Source: Argyresthia goedartella (lineage: Eukaryota > Arthropoda > Insecta > Lepidoptera > Argyresthiidae). From it: 64,000 bases of DNA. The notes under the pieces are model-generated. The model saw only the letters and a list, made by a program, of their open reading frames with translations, was not told the DNA's origin and did not search any database. A program made the position numbers and the translations under genes. Location: assembly GCA_949825045.1 (NCBI GenBank), contig OX463824.1:29482001-29546000 (forward strand), written 5' to 3'. This document shows, piece by piece, positions 31,704 through 42,529 of this stretch; the first letter of the stretch is position 1, and the number at the start of each line of letters is the position of its first letter.

Positions 31704-32516
31704 ATGGGAGCATTCCTAAACAAGCCCGAGACTAGGAAGTACAACGAGAATGGGGAAGGTAACGGGCTGCGCTACGGCGTGGCTTCGATGCAGGGCTGGC
31801 GCGTCGAGATGGAGGACGCTCATCACGCCCAGCTGACTCTGAACGGAACTTTATCCGACTGGTCCTACTTCGCCGTGTTCGACGGTCACGCAGGGGCGCG
31901 GGTATCGGCGCATTGCGCGGATAACCTGCTTGAGTGCATCCTGCAAACTGACGAGTTCCGCCGCGAGGAAGTTGCTGAGGCCATCCGCACTGGCTTCCTC
32001 AACCTCGACATGAAGATGAGGGAGCTCCCCGAACTGTGCAACGGCGAGGAGAAGTCCGGTTCGACAGCTGTCTGCGCGTTTGTGTCGCCCAAAAAGATTT
32101 ACATTGCCAACTGCGGAGACTCCCGTGTTGTGCTCGCGAGAAATGGAGCACCCATCTTTGCGACCCGGGATCACAAGCCTGAGTTGCCGTCAGAGAAGTC
32201 CCGCATTGTGCAAGCTGGTGGGTCAGTGTTGATCCAACGCGTTAACGGCAGCTTGGCTGTGTCAAGGGCTCTTGGAGACTATGAGTATAAGAAGGTGCAA
32301 GACCGAGGTCCATGTGAGCAGCTGGTGTCTCCGGAACCGGAGGTGTCCACTCTGGATCGGAAGCTGGACGAGGATGAGTTCCTCGTGTTGGCGTGTGATG
32401 GAGTGTGGGATGTCATGACCAATGAGGCGCTGTGTGCATACATACACTCCCTACTACTGCTGACTGATGACCTTGTCACTATCACCAACCAGGTTATAGA
32501 TACCTGTCTTTACAAG
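31704..32516 (+). CDS. alph: PP2C phosphatase (PPM1A/B type, alphabet), first coding exon
   Basis: 271 codons ending at the GTAAGT donor (32517). The protein begins MGAFLNKPET; Gly2 fits N-myristoylation as in PPM1A/B. PP2C motifs sit where they do in human PPM1A: R33, E37-D38 (VEMEDAH), D60-G-H62 (FDGHAG), CGDSR (D139), SRALGDYEYK (D192) and ACDGVWD (D232). These residues bind the Mg/Mn pair and phosphate for Ser/Thr dephosphorylation, with stress-kinase and Ras/MAPK pathway proteins as known targets of the family. The exon ends in phase 0. The frame runs on 19 codons into the intron, so the extra C-terminus there is not real. The fourth metal ligand lies in the next exon. Confidence 0.95.
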
Positions 32517-32747
32517 GTAAGTTTTATGTCTACTTTGATAGACACCTTTGCCTGTATTGAATGGACATGCTAGAATTGTATCTTATTGAGATGTTTATGT
32601 TTAGCATCTCCTAGTCAATGGGTGTGCCATTAAAAAAGGGTATTAATACATAAAAATGTGTTCTGTAAATTATGCAGAGCAGTATAAAAATTAAAAGTTA
32701 TTTTTTTTTTAACCTGCTGGGATGCAGAGAACCCAAATAGGAACTTT

Positions 32748-33535
32748 TATGACAGACGTCACCTAGAGTACTGTAATTTCTATTGTGGGCATTAATGGGC
32801 AAAAAACATAAAATTTGCCTTAATTGTTGTGTCATTATTTTTTATTTTCCGGCCAGCAGAGATAGTGAAAGGGTTAAATTTTATATCTATACATTGGAGA
32901 GTTATCATATCACGTATCAGTCAAGTAACCATCTAGTATTAATTAAAGTAGTAATGATTGATAGTTGCTATTACAACAAGTATCAAATTGTTAAAACATA
33001 CCTACCTATTAGATATATTTAACCCTTTCACTCTGGTGGCAGGAAAAAATAAAATAATGACATCACAATCCTTTAGGCGACTTACGCCTATCAGGAAAAA
33101 TGACCAGGTATAAAAATGTCGAATTTATAAAATTAAATTGTCGAAGGCTATTTATGCCGAAATATAGAAATGACGATATTTACAAATGTCAATATCTAAA
33201 AATGTTTAACTTGAAGTAAACTGATATATGTCGTAATTTTTACTATAAATCATCTTGGAACTTTTTTTAATGTCAGCATTTTTATACTTAGTTAATAATA
33301 CACCTTCAACTTTTTTTTTTATATCAGCATTTTTATTCTTAGTTAATAATACATCTCTCCATTTTTCTTTCTTGACAATATCACATTCTAGTAATTTTTA
33401 TACCTAGTCAATTTTCCTGATATACCTAAGTCGCCTAAAGGATCACAATTAAAGCAAATTTTATGTTGTTTACCCACAAATACCCACAATAGAATCTTCA
33501 GTACTCTAGGCGATGTCTGTCATAAAAGTTAAGTT
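32748..33535. repeat. Nested foldback element in PP2C intron 1
   Basis: The outer arms pair ACTTTTATGACAGACGTCACCTAGAGTACTG (32748) with its near complement ending at about 33530, including the TTCTATTGTGGG word. The inner arms (33072-33125 and 33390-33446) pair TCCTTTAGGCGACTTA...TATCAGGAAAA with the complement. The interior repeats AAAAATGTC-like words. It is probably a MITE inserted in another MITE or one compound foldback. Confidence 0.7.
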
Positions 33536-33721
33536 TTAGGGTTTACCCAAGTTTACAAGTTAAAATGAGAAATAATGTGAAAAGTATAATATGTTGGAAA
33601 AGGAAAGCACATCCTACATCCTGTGTGGGATAGACAGAATGCCAGAACCATGAGGTGTAAAGAAGGGAGTTCTGACATCTGTTTAAAAAGGGAAATATTA
33701 AACTGCACATCATAAAAACTG

Positions 33722-33960
33722 ATTTGCACAGTAAATATCAGGGCAAAATGCTGCGGTAGCTTAGGTGAAGGGTAAATGGGGTGAGCGAAGCGAAGCCCCC
33801 TTTATCCTTTGTATTAGGTTGAACATTTAAGAACAACAAAAAATACTTAAAACATAAACTTGAGCACATAAAACATAAATTTAAAACAGAAAGAGTGTTT
33901 TTGCTCATACTATTTTGCTGTGCAAATCAGTATTTTTGATGTGCCATTAAATACTCCATT
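33722..33960 (-). repeat. Dispersed repeat B (second copy at 51716-51905)
   Basis: The block GCGGTAGCTTAGGTGAAGGGTAAA...GGGGTGAGCGAAGCGAAGCCCCCTTTATCC is the reverse complement of 51780-51860. Similarity extends to both sides, including the TTAGGTTGAACAT and ATATCAGGGCAAAAT words. The ATAAAGGGGGCTTCGCTTCGCTC word is frequent in transposon-derived repeats. Confidence 0.7.
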
Positions 33961-34067
33961 CAAAAATAATTAATTTCATAAAAAAATTACTTCAAGCCTT
34001 TTCCTTCTCCCCGGTTGTGATTTAAATGTCATGAAATCTCTTCAAAACTCAAATCATTTATTGTATG

Positions 34068-34165
34068 TATGCAAAAATAATGCAATTTTACAAGTAAACA
34101 CTTAATTCTCATATACATGGGAGAAAAATTAAAAATAAATTAAATATGATCAACTAAACTATAAT
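34068..34165 (+). repeat. Dispersed repeat C (also 51935-52032 and 22836-22905)
   Basis: The words AATAATGCA, TTTTACAAGT, AAACACTTAATT, AAATATGATCAACTAAACTA occur in the same order at all three sites. Repeats B and C lie close to each other here and at 51716-52165, though B is inverted relative to C between the sites. Confidence 0.65.
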
Positions 34166-34451
34166 ATGGTTTGTGTACGTTCTGACAATCAATGCCGCAA
34201 CCCATAGCAAACGAATTTATGGTACTTTTATGCTACAATGCATCTCATGACAATGACTATGTTTGAAAAGTCACAGGAAGTTAAATAAAAACGCAATTTC
34301 GTTTACATGGATGACATCATAATTTTCAATTGTTACGATTCCTAATAAAAAAAAATGGGAACAAACTGAGGAGCCACACTTTGAAATAAAAAGGTTTTTG
34401 AAACCTTCTAATAAATAATAATAACATTTTGAGTTATAATAATAGTTTATG

Positions 34452-34535
34452 TGACTGATACATAATGGAGGGCATTAAAACTCTTGATAATAATATCACT
34501 CGAGAGTTTTAATGCCTAATTATGTACAGTTACAT
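34452..34535. repeat. Hairpin of about 84 bp
   Basis: GGCATTAAAACTCT pairs with AGAGTTTTAATGCC; the loop is TGATAATAATATCACTCG. The outer words CATAATG and TAATTATGTA pair imperfectly. Confidence 0.7.
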
Positions 34536-34736
34536 ACACGTTTATCTGCACACATGTCATAAGTTCTCTTTGATATGTTCAGGAACCGCATGTTTGACTG
34601 GCATTGTGGCATTGATAATTGCTCTGCACTTGTTTAGCTTGTTCAGTCAGTAGTACCAACTTCATAGACAAACTAGAGGCGGCACGCAGGCGGGCGTCGG
34701 CGGTCGAAATTTTAATGTCATAATTTGTGAAAAACT

Positions 34737-34850
34737 GATTGATACATTATGGTCATAATGTATCAATATTCAGATATGAAATGAGTTTTACCAAGTAGTA
34801 CAGTATTATGCTGGTTGTACTATACTATAAATACTTCTTGGTAAAAACTT
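34737..34850. repeat. Two adjacent short hairpins
   Basis: TTGATACATTATG-GT-CATAATGTATCAA (34739-34767) is a perfect hairpin. GAGTTTTACCAAG pairs with CTTGGTAAAAACT across 34781-34850, with an inner TAGTACAGTATTAT / TTGTACTATACTA stem. Confidence 0.65.
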
Positions 34851-35051
34851 AACCTATTTATTGATATTCGATAAAAATATTATAGTACAGTGTTAAATTA
34901 AGATTTTTTTTTACGTTTTTTTTATTACATTAGATGGTCTTTAAAAAAACCGCCATTTTTTATGTACCCAGTGACACTCGCGCTATCAAGCCGAATCTAA
35001 TAACGAAACGTCTATCAAAATCGGTTGAACCTTTCAGTAATTACGAGGGGA

Positions 35052-35172
35052 CAAAAGTCAAAGTCAAAGTACTTTATTACTGTAGATATTTACATATACT
35101 TAGCAAACGTCATTTTTTGCCTCTTCTCTACATTGGACCACTGTGGGAGAAGAAGGGCGTAGAAACTCCCAC
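35052..35172 (-). mobile_element. Retroposon fragment, family D (3' part)
   Basis: The reverse complement of this stretch matches 51455-51560: TTTCTACGCTCTTCTTCTCC, CAGTGGTCCAATGTAGAGAAG and CTAAGTATATGTAAATATCTACAGTAATAAAG. It is a 5'-truncated copy of a LINE or SINE 3' end. Confidence 0.65.
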
Positions 35173-35426
35173 AGATTTATTTTTAGATCTCTTTTAAAAA
35201 TAGGTTGTGCTTAACTAATACAAATATGAAAAATTTAATTGTTATGATTAATAAGTAGGAATAAATAATTACAAAATTATTAACAGTAAGGTCTGTGTTG
35301 AGCCAGATTAACCCCATACAGTCCTGTCATTTAAGTAATCTTGAACATTGTAAAATCCCTTTTTCGACAAAGTCGCTTTAACATGCTTTTTACTTGACAC
35401 AGGAACAGACATACTACATACATACA

Positions 35427-36240
35427 TGCACTACCGCTCAAAATTATTCCAGTCATCTATAATTTTCTTAGCTATTGAATGCTATGCCATAAAATAAGCA
35501 ATTTTTGTTTGCGATATAATTTATATAATTTGATTCATCTACTTCTGTTTTTAATAACCGCTCCTACAAATCTTCGGCAGGCTTGCCACCAATTTGTCCA
35601 ATGCCTGTGCTGTTATTTTCTGCCATTTCTTCCTGCAGTATTCTCCACAAGTCTTCCTTTGAAGTAAGACATACTTTTCTCACCTGCCTGTCGAGTTCAT
35701 CCCATAATAATTAGATGTGATTCAAATACGGTGACTGACAGGGCCAGGTCATAACCTTCAGTTTGTGACGCCTTTCCAACTGCTTTAAAAATGACGAACA
35801 CAGTTTTCATTTGTGTTTGAGATCATTGTCTTGCTAAATCACAAAGTCCACAGAGATAAGTAGGGCTCCCAAAGTCAGAAGTCAGAAGTCAGAACGTGAT
35901 GTTTGAAATCTCTTTGTGGGCCTTTGCGAAGAATACCCTGGATTCTCACTAAATCACCCAAGCCAAACCATTACCGAACCACCGCCGTGCTTGACAGAGC
36001 TAACTGTGCATCGCTCAGCTACTCGCTCGTTCGGATATCGACGCACGAAAACGTCTCTTCGTCCCAAAAATTTCAAATTTCGATTCGTCTTTCTTCCATT
36101 CTTCAGCTGCCCAATTTTGATCGAGCCCAAGTCTGCCGATTATTTTTATGCATGGCTTTTAATAATGGTTTTGTCTCGGCAAAACACCCTTTGAGATTGA
36201 GGCCTGCACCATTGAGACGTACTGCTTACTACATGACGCG
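35427..36240 (-). pseudogene. Tc1-like transposase remnant
   Basis: Read on the minus strand, fragments in changing frames encode a Tc1-type transposase. Near 36050 is RRYPNERVAERCTVSSVKHGGGSVMVWLG. Around 35830 is QQDND-x-KHK, which holds the second catalytic Asp. At 35730-35690 is MTWPCQSPYLNHI-x-LLWDELDR, which holds the third acidic position. Stops and shifts are frequent. The left edge (TGCACTACCGCTCAAAATTATTCC) resembles a Tc1 terminal repeat. The element is dead and oriented against the phosphatase gene. Confidence 0.8.
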
Positions 36241-36244
36241 TTAG

Positions 36245-37020
36245 TTGATAAAGTAACGGTTAAAACCGTTAAATAGTAAACTGGTTTAAATTTAAACGAA
36301 ATATTATTATATTTTTTATTATTAATGGTTTTTTGACAGCCCCGTTTTTTGACGTTTGCAATAAAAAATATTGCTTATTTTATTATGTACACAATAAGGA
36401 AATGTGAAAAGACCATTAATAGAGTGTACAATATATAACAGGGTTAGCTCTGTAGACCTGTGCTGTAATTTTGGGGGCGGTTGGGCGTCGGTTACGTTTA
36501 CTGGTTATTACAATATTTGTATTTTCCGCTGGAGTCGTAAACTTCGGTCTCCCATGGAAATGAATGTTTGAAATAGTGCCAATTCTCTTGAACCTTTAAT
36601 TCTCCAGCCATTTCTCGATTGTTTTGCAACGTGATTCCTCTCTCTTCAACAGATAGCTCTCTTGTTTTCCCCTTTTTGCCAATGTTATTTAGTAAAAGTT
36701 AAGAAAATTAAGTAATAATTATACAATTATTATTAATAAAAATCTATTATAATCAGACAAAATATGTATTATCTATGTAATAGACTCCAACTTAGAGTAT
36801 TTTCTTTACATTTCATTTTCAAATTGACCTCGCTTGTTCTACTTCTCAATTCACTTTTGACCACTCTTGCTTCACAGCCATCATGTTGAATCTCTCTATC
36901 TGCAACAAGGCTCTTATCATTGTGAGCGGGAAATCATCTAATACATCATCTAACTCAGTTGACAAAAATGTATGGTAATGTTTTCACCATTCAAATTTTG
37001 AGGTAAAAACAGGTTCGATT
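36245..37020. other. Intron sequence, nothing recognised
   Basis: AT-rich with many stops. No repeat pair was found within the window. Confidence 0.4.
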
Positions 37021-37635
37021 AAATCAATCAATCAATCAAATCAGCCTACATTTACCCACAGCTTGGCATAGGCCTCTTCTTTACCACGCCGTCCACTCCG
37101 GTCTTGTGTCTCCCGCAGCCACTCCTTGCCAGCTACGACGATGATATCGTCCGTTCGTCTGACTGGTGGTCTGCCCACTGGACACCTTTCGGTTCTGGGT
37201 AGCCACTCTGTTACCACGTTGGTCCACCTTCTGTCATCTCTCCTTGCTAAGTGTCCCGCCCGCTGGTAATCTCGTTGACTCGAGATTCCCGGCCAAATGA
37301 CAAACAAAGTCCAAGATAAACAACAGTCCACTGCCTGTATAAGGCTATTAGCGACAGTTATATTCAGTGCTGATGAGTCACTCATCATAATTTTAGTCTT
37401 AGACATGTTCATCTTAAGGCCTACCTGCAAAGATGTTGTGTGCAGTTCTTCAAGCATGCTTTGGAGATTACCGATATTCCCAGCTAAGAGTACTAGATCG
37501 TCTGCCAAACTCAGGTGCGTAAGCTTCATGCCGTTAATATTCCCCTCACGATGTAGTCTTTAGTACGTCTTCAAGGACATTGGTGAAGAGCTTAGGGAAA
37601 ATTGTGTCGCCTTGTCGCACACTCTAATTAAATAG
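37021..37635 (-). pseudogene. RTE-clade LINE 3' fragment with internal deletion
   Basis: On the minus strand, the first codons (37635-37565) read VRQGDTISPKLFTNVLEDV, RT motif B. Then LADDLVLLAG (motif C) and GLKMNMSKTKIM follow. A deletion jumps from about residue 70 of the 162-codon frame to the C-terminal block AGHLARRDDRRWTNVVTEW...GRPPVRR. This is the typical RTE end with a GRP motif. The copy ends in an (ATTG)n tail (37022-37040 on plus as AATCAATCAATCAATC). It is a different, more ordinary RTE family than the OTU element. Confidence 0.8.
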
Positions 37636-37649
37636 TTGTTACTGTTCCC

Positions 37650-37795
37650 ATCCAGATGTTCACACTAAATCTTCGTTGGGATCCGTTCACTTTCTTCTTA
37701 TTTGGATTGCCTATATCTTTAGGAGCCCAGTAGTGAGCATTATGATAATTTGTTATGCCATCTTTATCAAATTTAGATTCATCTGTCCATAAAAT
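37650..37795 (-). pseudogene. Tc/mariner-type transposase fragment
   Basis: The minus strand encodes TDESKFDKDGITNYHNAHYW followed by APKDIGNP and FSVNIWMGTV. This is the region around the first or second catalytic Asp in Tc3-like insect transposases (family form TDEATF...N-x-HYW...W-x-VNVW-x-G). Only this block is left. Confidence 0.65.
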
Positions 37796-37799
37796 TATT

Positions 37800-40380
37800 T
37801 AAAAAAAGTCAAAGTCCGCTTGACACAGCCAGGTCACAGTTCAGGAGAACATTCAAAAGACCCCAACAGTCGCCATGAAAGAAAATGTTAGCTGTAAACT
37901 AGTTTATTTCTGAATTATTTTAAATGATTAACCTATTTTATATAATTACAGACTAGTTGCAGCCCTGCTTAGACTCGCGAAAGTTAGCAATTCTTTCAAG
38001 GCTCAATGCATTCTCTACTACAATAGGATACCTCTAGAGAGCAATTTAAAAACCATGTAAAACTACTTTATCTTAATAGGGATTTACAATATTTAAGATA
38101 CATAAATGACAAAAGTGCATGGTGTTAATCTAACTCAACTCAGAACTCGCTTATTTTTTTTTTTTTATTTATTCCTGCATGTTATTTATAATACTAGTTA
38201 AACAATAACAAACATATTTTAAAATATATCTAAAAAACAATCTGTGGTAGTTTCTTCGTCCCAAGAGGCAAGAAATGACGTTTTCTAAACATATGTTAAT
38301 ATATACAGAAAATAAGGAATTTTGAATTTGAATTTGGTCTAATGTCATGCCATGCAATAACATAACAATACTTAGGTGTTTCGTCACTTATTTACAACAT
38401 CTTAACCCTTTGTTTAAAGCACCGCTCATCTTTGAGTCCACTACTGATCTTCTTTGTTGCCTAGTTTTTCCAAGCATAGGGAACATTTTATTCCACTGTT
38501 GTACCTTTTTCAATAGCTAGAGAACTATAGGTATTTTTAGTATCGTTTGCACAAACAGTCACTTCTTTTTTTTTTGGTGACACTGCTATAAAGCCCAACT
38601 ATTAAGTAAACATGTGATATTTTGTTTTCCTCTTAAGCCTCTAAGCCTCTTATGCGATTTTTTGTTGTAAGTGGTCGGTTATTTTTTTTTTTACACCAAA
38701 AACACTGGACTTGAATTACATTGAACAGGATCTTCGGTACGAAATAGGTGGTAAAGTGACTTTTTTCTCCAAAAATCTTCCATCTCACAAAGTCCACGGA
38801 AATTTCGAGGCATCGCGATTTTGAAGCTCATGCCATGGTGATAAAATTCAAAACCTATAGCGGGAAAATGGCATCTTAAGATGCCTTGGGTCATTGAGAG
38901 GAGTCCCATAACCCGAAAACGGTAATTTTTGGGTAGGGTGTTTCATAAATTCATATTCAAAAAGAGTTTATTTCCATAAGAAACACATAGATTACATTTG
39001 GAGAATGTCAAATCTTAAACTAACACATACATAAGATATAGGGAAATATAGAAATCAATTTGAATTCCGTCACCTCAATGTTTTAGATGCTGGAGGCAAA
39101 GAGGCGACTAGAAACCTCCAGCTTTATACGTAATTTTTTACAGAATTGGAGCAAACACCTTCCCAAGCTTTTTGTAGTAAGCCTTTTTACATAAGTGATT
39201 TTTAATAACATTTTTAAATTTACATAGTAACAATGGTTAGTTTTGACGCGTGAAATTTTGTGAGCAGGTTCGATAAATGCTTAGTGTTGACCCATGCTAG
39301 CATCTCCCAATGTATGTAGGTCTACTTACCAATAACCCTGTATATCCAATTACAGGTCAAACATATAACCCTCCTTTTCTTCGCTTCGCTGCAGTCGGGT
39401 AAAAAAGAAACCATAGGATCACTTCGTTGTCTGACCGTATGTTCATCTGTCAAGACCCTTCTTCTCAGGAACGTGTAGAGATATGAAGTTGAAGTTGTGA
39501 AAAATCAAACTTATAGGTCAATCCATTCAAAAGATACCGCCGTTTATGTCACTACTAGAGAAGACCTATAGGATATTTCCAGTTGACCTAGAATCATGAC
39601 ATTTCGCACGAAGCAAGGTCTTAAAGCACAAGCAAAGGAAATGATCTGAAAACCGTAAAATTGTGGTTCCTTCACAAAAAAGGTTTATGTGCGCAACCAT
39701 CGCTGCGTGAGTCCAACTCGCACTTGGCTGGTTTTTTAATCAGCTGTCAGAAAACCCCTCATTCTCATTGTACTTCATTTATAGGTTAAGCTTATCCCTT
39801 TCAAAGTCTAAAGTTCCACTCATGCGGTGATAGTTACTTACAGTCCATTTCTGACTAATACGAGATAATGGCGGTATGAGATCATCGTCATAATAAAACT
39901 ATATTTTTTATCTTCATTCAGTACATTGAATTTATTTATCTCAAAAGATAAGGTTAGAGATAACGCTGAGTTCAGATTGAAAGTGCAAATGATATATTGC
40001 CAAGTAGCTATTATTATTGTACAAGTAGCAATAAGTATTGTTAATTGTGGACCCATAATGATTTAATGACATTACTGCAACTCCGTTGATTATTAGGTAT
40101 TTCTTTACCAATCTACTTTATCAATTGTTGGTAATACTTGGCACCTACCTACTCGAAAAGTATAAAATAAATTGCTATAAATTACCTTTCGGTTAATGTG
40201 TATGACAAACAATATGAATGACTAGGTAAAAAGAGTAACAATACCTATTTAAGAACTTAAACTGTTCAGTGATGCATGAAGGACCAATTGAAACTGAAAA
40301 TAAAATACATTTCCATGATAAATCCATACTAAGGAAAAATAAATGTTTAACTTCAAACAATGACCAAATGGTCACATAAT
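37800..40380. other. Intron sequence with minor repeat copies
   Basis: No gene. Around 38815-38870 a segment (CATGCCATGGTGATAAAATTCAAAACCTATAGCGG) matches 46978-47015 and 54262-54300, which flank or belong to the Gypsy LTR. The rest is AT-rich and unassigned. Confidence 0.5.
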
Positions 40381-40384
40381 AGTA

Positions 40385-40560
40385 CATTTCGTACGAGTTC
40401 GCAAAGGCGTATATTTACGAACCAAGAAGTTTACGGCACGAGCCGAAGGCAGGGTCGTAGCGAGGTTCGTAAAGAAGCCTTTCCGAACGAGTTACAAATT
40501 TATTTTTTCCGCCTGAGAGCCCAAAATCAAGCGGCGATGGTGCTATTTTGAGGTTAGAAG
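40385..40560 (+). repeat. Dispersed repeat E (second copy at 47862-48025)
   Basis: CGTACGAGTTCGCAAAGGCGTATATTTACGAACC, GTAGCGAGGTTCGTAAAGA and CCGCCTGAGA...CAAATCAAGCGGCG occur in the same order at 47862-48025. Internally, GTTCGTAAA and TTTACGAAC words form inverted pairs. Confidence 0.7.
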
Positions 40561-40764
40561 GTGGAAACACTTATTTGTATTATGTTTATTTTAAAGTGGT
40601 AGTCATATATTCTCCAATGCAGTTTATAGGAAACAACAAAGGGATTCCGGATTCCTCTATTACTTAATACTAGAGCAAAGGTGGGCTTTTGTTGCGCAAG
40701 AAAATACTGACTAAATGTGATTGAAACTCCACCAAAGTCCTGTTACCTGATTGACTTACTTACT

Positions 40765-40910
40765 CTGTCACAGAGTTAACTTGGTACCTATATACCGGCG
40801 AGGAATGCGTTTCTCCTTCCTCACGCTCGCTGTCGTCCTCGACGCGTCAGTAGGACAGTGACGGACGCTATGACGTCATCACACCGACGTGTCAAGTTAA
40901 CTTTGTGGCC
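40765..40910 (+). repeat. MITE-like repeat F (second copy 53540-53645)
   Basis: The shared words are GGAATGCG, GATGCGTCAGTAGGAC (here GACGCGTCAGTAGGAC), GTGAC, GACGTCATCA and terminal AGTTAACT near-palindromes. Ends of the type CAAAGTTAACT and AGTTAACTTTG are inverted, as in a small DNA transposon. Confidence 0.65.
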
Positions 40911-40928
40911 TATTTTGGTTAATTAGAA

Positions 40929-40981
40929 CGCCGAGATTTATAACCGATGAGGTGATAAATCCTCGGTTATAAATCTCGGCG
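40929..40981. repeat. Perfect 19-bp-arm hairpin
   Basis: CGCCGAGATTTATAACCGA and TCGGTTATAAATCTCGGCG are exact complements around a 15-nt loop. Confidence 0.85.
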
Positions 40982-40999
40982 CTCTGTTTTTAGACGACC

Positions 41000-41125
41000 T
41001 ACGTGGCGCTGAGGTAGTGGCTCTGCCTACCATGCGAGAGGTCTCAGGTTCGATCCCCGGCTGGGGATTAAAATTCTGGTTCCCACGACACAGGGTATCC
41101 TAGTGTAGGGCCAGAAGCAATGTAT
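41000..41125 (+). mobile_element. tRNA-derived SINE, family A
   Basis: An A-box-like TGGCGCTGAGGTAGTGG and a B-box GGTTCGATCCC lie at normal pol III spacing. The family body follows: GGTTCCCACGACACAGGGT and GTGTAGGGCCAGAAGCAATGTA. The copy is 3' truncated or lacks a long tail. Confidence 0.8.
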
Positions 41126-41336
41126 ATGTTATTCTTGATTTTCATACTTGCCAAGGCTCGCTTAACTCAGCTAGTACATACCTATAAAATAAACGATGCG
41201 TTTGATTTAACACGTATGAGTTTAATGTGGCTCTCGCCTTATAATTCCTCCATTTACAAGGGCTTGTGGCAAATCTTGACAAGGATGCAAATCAATGAAG
41301 TTATGCCAGCCTATTGGACAAACAAAGATTATTTTC

Positions 41337-41398
41337 TATATCCAAGCTCTGTTTTCTATATCCAAGCTCTGTTTTTTATATCCTAGCTCTGTTTTCTA
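41337..41398 (+). repeat. Three tandem units of about 23 bp
   Basis: TTTTCTATATCCAAGCTCTG is repeated three times with minor changes. Confidence 0.85.
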
Positions 41399-41487
41399 TC
41401 TCTGACATCGAGAAATTTCTATCAAAACCCCTTTCAGATTGATTTTTTTAACGATGTTCGTTCGCTTACTTCAAGTTGACGATTGAC

Positions 41488-41587
41488 CAATAGCCGTTTT
41501 TAATTTCGTTGTTGTGACATGTGACACACCTATGCGCGATGTATAGCAACACAGCTTGTCACAACATCGAAATTAAAAACGGATATT
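41488..41587. repeat. 100-bp foldback
   Basis: CCGTTTTTAATTTCG...TTGTGAC pairs with GTCACAA-CATCGAAATTAAAAACGG across a 40-nt loop. Confidence 0.75.
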
Positions 41588-41621
41588 AGAGCGCGATTAT
41601 ATCACACACGAGTTGTCATTG

Positions 41622-41940
41622 AAAGCGAGGGTTCTTCACCAACTCGACACAAGAGACTGGACACACATGTGTCCAGTTGGTGAAACTCAAACTTAGTATC
41701 ACTTATTATGTCGTCATCTCGACACGTCAAGATTTTTACGCGTGTCCACAATGCGAACGTGTATCCAGTTGGCGAAAACATAAGTGATTTAATTTAAGTT
41801 TCACTATGTGGACACGCGTAAAAATATTGGCGTGTCCAGATGACGACATAACATGTGATACTAAGTTTGAGTTTCACCAACTGGACACATGTGTGTCCAG
41901 TCTCTTGTGTCGAGTTGGTGAAGAACCCGAAAGCGACTAC
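41622..41940. repeat. 320-bp foldback next to PP2C exon 2
   Basis: Arms of about 125-130 nt (41625-41753 and 41814-41937) pair almost perfectly. Examples are GGTTCTTCACCAACTCGACAC with GTGTCGAGTTGGTGAAGAACC and ACTCAAACTTAGTATCAC with GTGATACTAAGTTTGAGT. Inside each arm is a smaller palindrome (GGACACACATGTGTCC). The right arm ends 147 bp before exon 2. Confidence 0.9.
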
Positions 41941-42086
41941 CGACTGTTATTTGAATTTGAAAGGAATCAGAATATGTCAGGAGTACAGAATGGAGCTACA
42001 GATCCTTTTGAAGGGTATCGACGTACGTGATAGAGAACCAGTGGGCTTGTCGTCGACGTACATTAATCCCCGCGTTCCTCTTCCAG

Positions 42087-42204
42087 GGGAGCAAGGACAA
42101 CATGAGCATCGTCCTAGTCACGTTCCCGGCGGCGCCGAAGCCGTCGGCGGAGGCGCAGCGGGCGGACGCCGAGCTGGACGAGAGACTGCGCCAGCGGCTC
42201 ACAG
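42087..42204 (+). CDS. alph: PP2C phosphatase, second coding exon
   Basis: Acceptor CTCTTCCAG ends at 42086. The exon starts in phase 0 with GSKDNMSIVLVTF, holding the last metal ligand (the Asp of KDNMS, equivalent to human PPM1A D282). It continues with a GC-rich stretch encoding AAPKPSAEAQRADAELDERLRQRLT. The donor is ACAG|GTTGCT (weak after the GT), leaving phase 1, which matches the next exon. The 118-nt exon closes the catalytic core and begins the C-terminal PP2C-C helical domain. Confidence 0.92.
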
Positions 42205-42525
42205 GTTGCTATGACTCACTACTGCATGCGTGCTCGCACAGACCTAGGCACACGAGGCGCAGGCGAACGATTTAGATGACGGTGGGCTTGTTGTGGGGGG
42301 GGGAGGTGAAGGTATGGGGAGTTCAGCCCCCCTTATTCGGAATTTTTCGCCGTATACTGAGCTGTCTTTTGACAAAAGTCGATTTTGCTGGGGATCGGAG
42401 GTTGCTATAACTCACTACTGCTCGCAAATACACGGGCACAAGAGGCGCAGGTGGACGATTTGGACAGGGGGTTGTTGAATAAGGACGTGAGAATATGGGG
42501 AGCTCAGTCAATAAGGGGTTATTAG
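42202..42525 (+). repeat. Diverged direct duplication spanning the exon 2 donor flank
   Basis: AGGTTGCTAT-ACTCACTACTGC...CTCGCA...GGCACACGAGGCGCAGGCG-ACGATTT at 42202-42275 recurs at 42406-42465 with changes. The following GAATATGGGGAGCTCAG also echoes GGTATGGGGAGTTCAG (42310). The copies are offset by about 200 bp. Confidence 0.7.
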
Positions 42526-42529
42526 CTAA

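Larger units (their letters stand above)
32517..42086 (+). other. Intron 1 of the PP2C gene (9.6 kb)
   Basis: GTAAGT donor at 32517 and TCTTCCAG acceptor ending at 42086. The intron is filled with foldback elements, a Tc1 remnant, an RTE remnant, a SINE and dispersed repeats, which are listed separately. Confidence 0.9.

Noticed and set aside
32517..32573. PP2C reading to a stop at 32573 as a 289-aa protein
   Set aside because: A strong GTAAGT donor at 32517 and exon 2 in matching phase, with the last metal ligand, show that the tail is intron.
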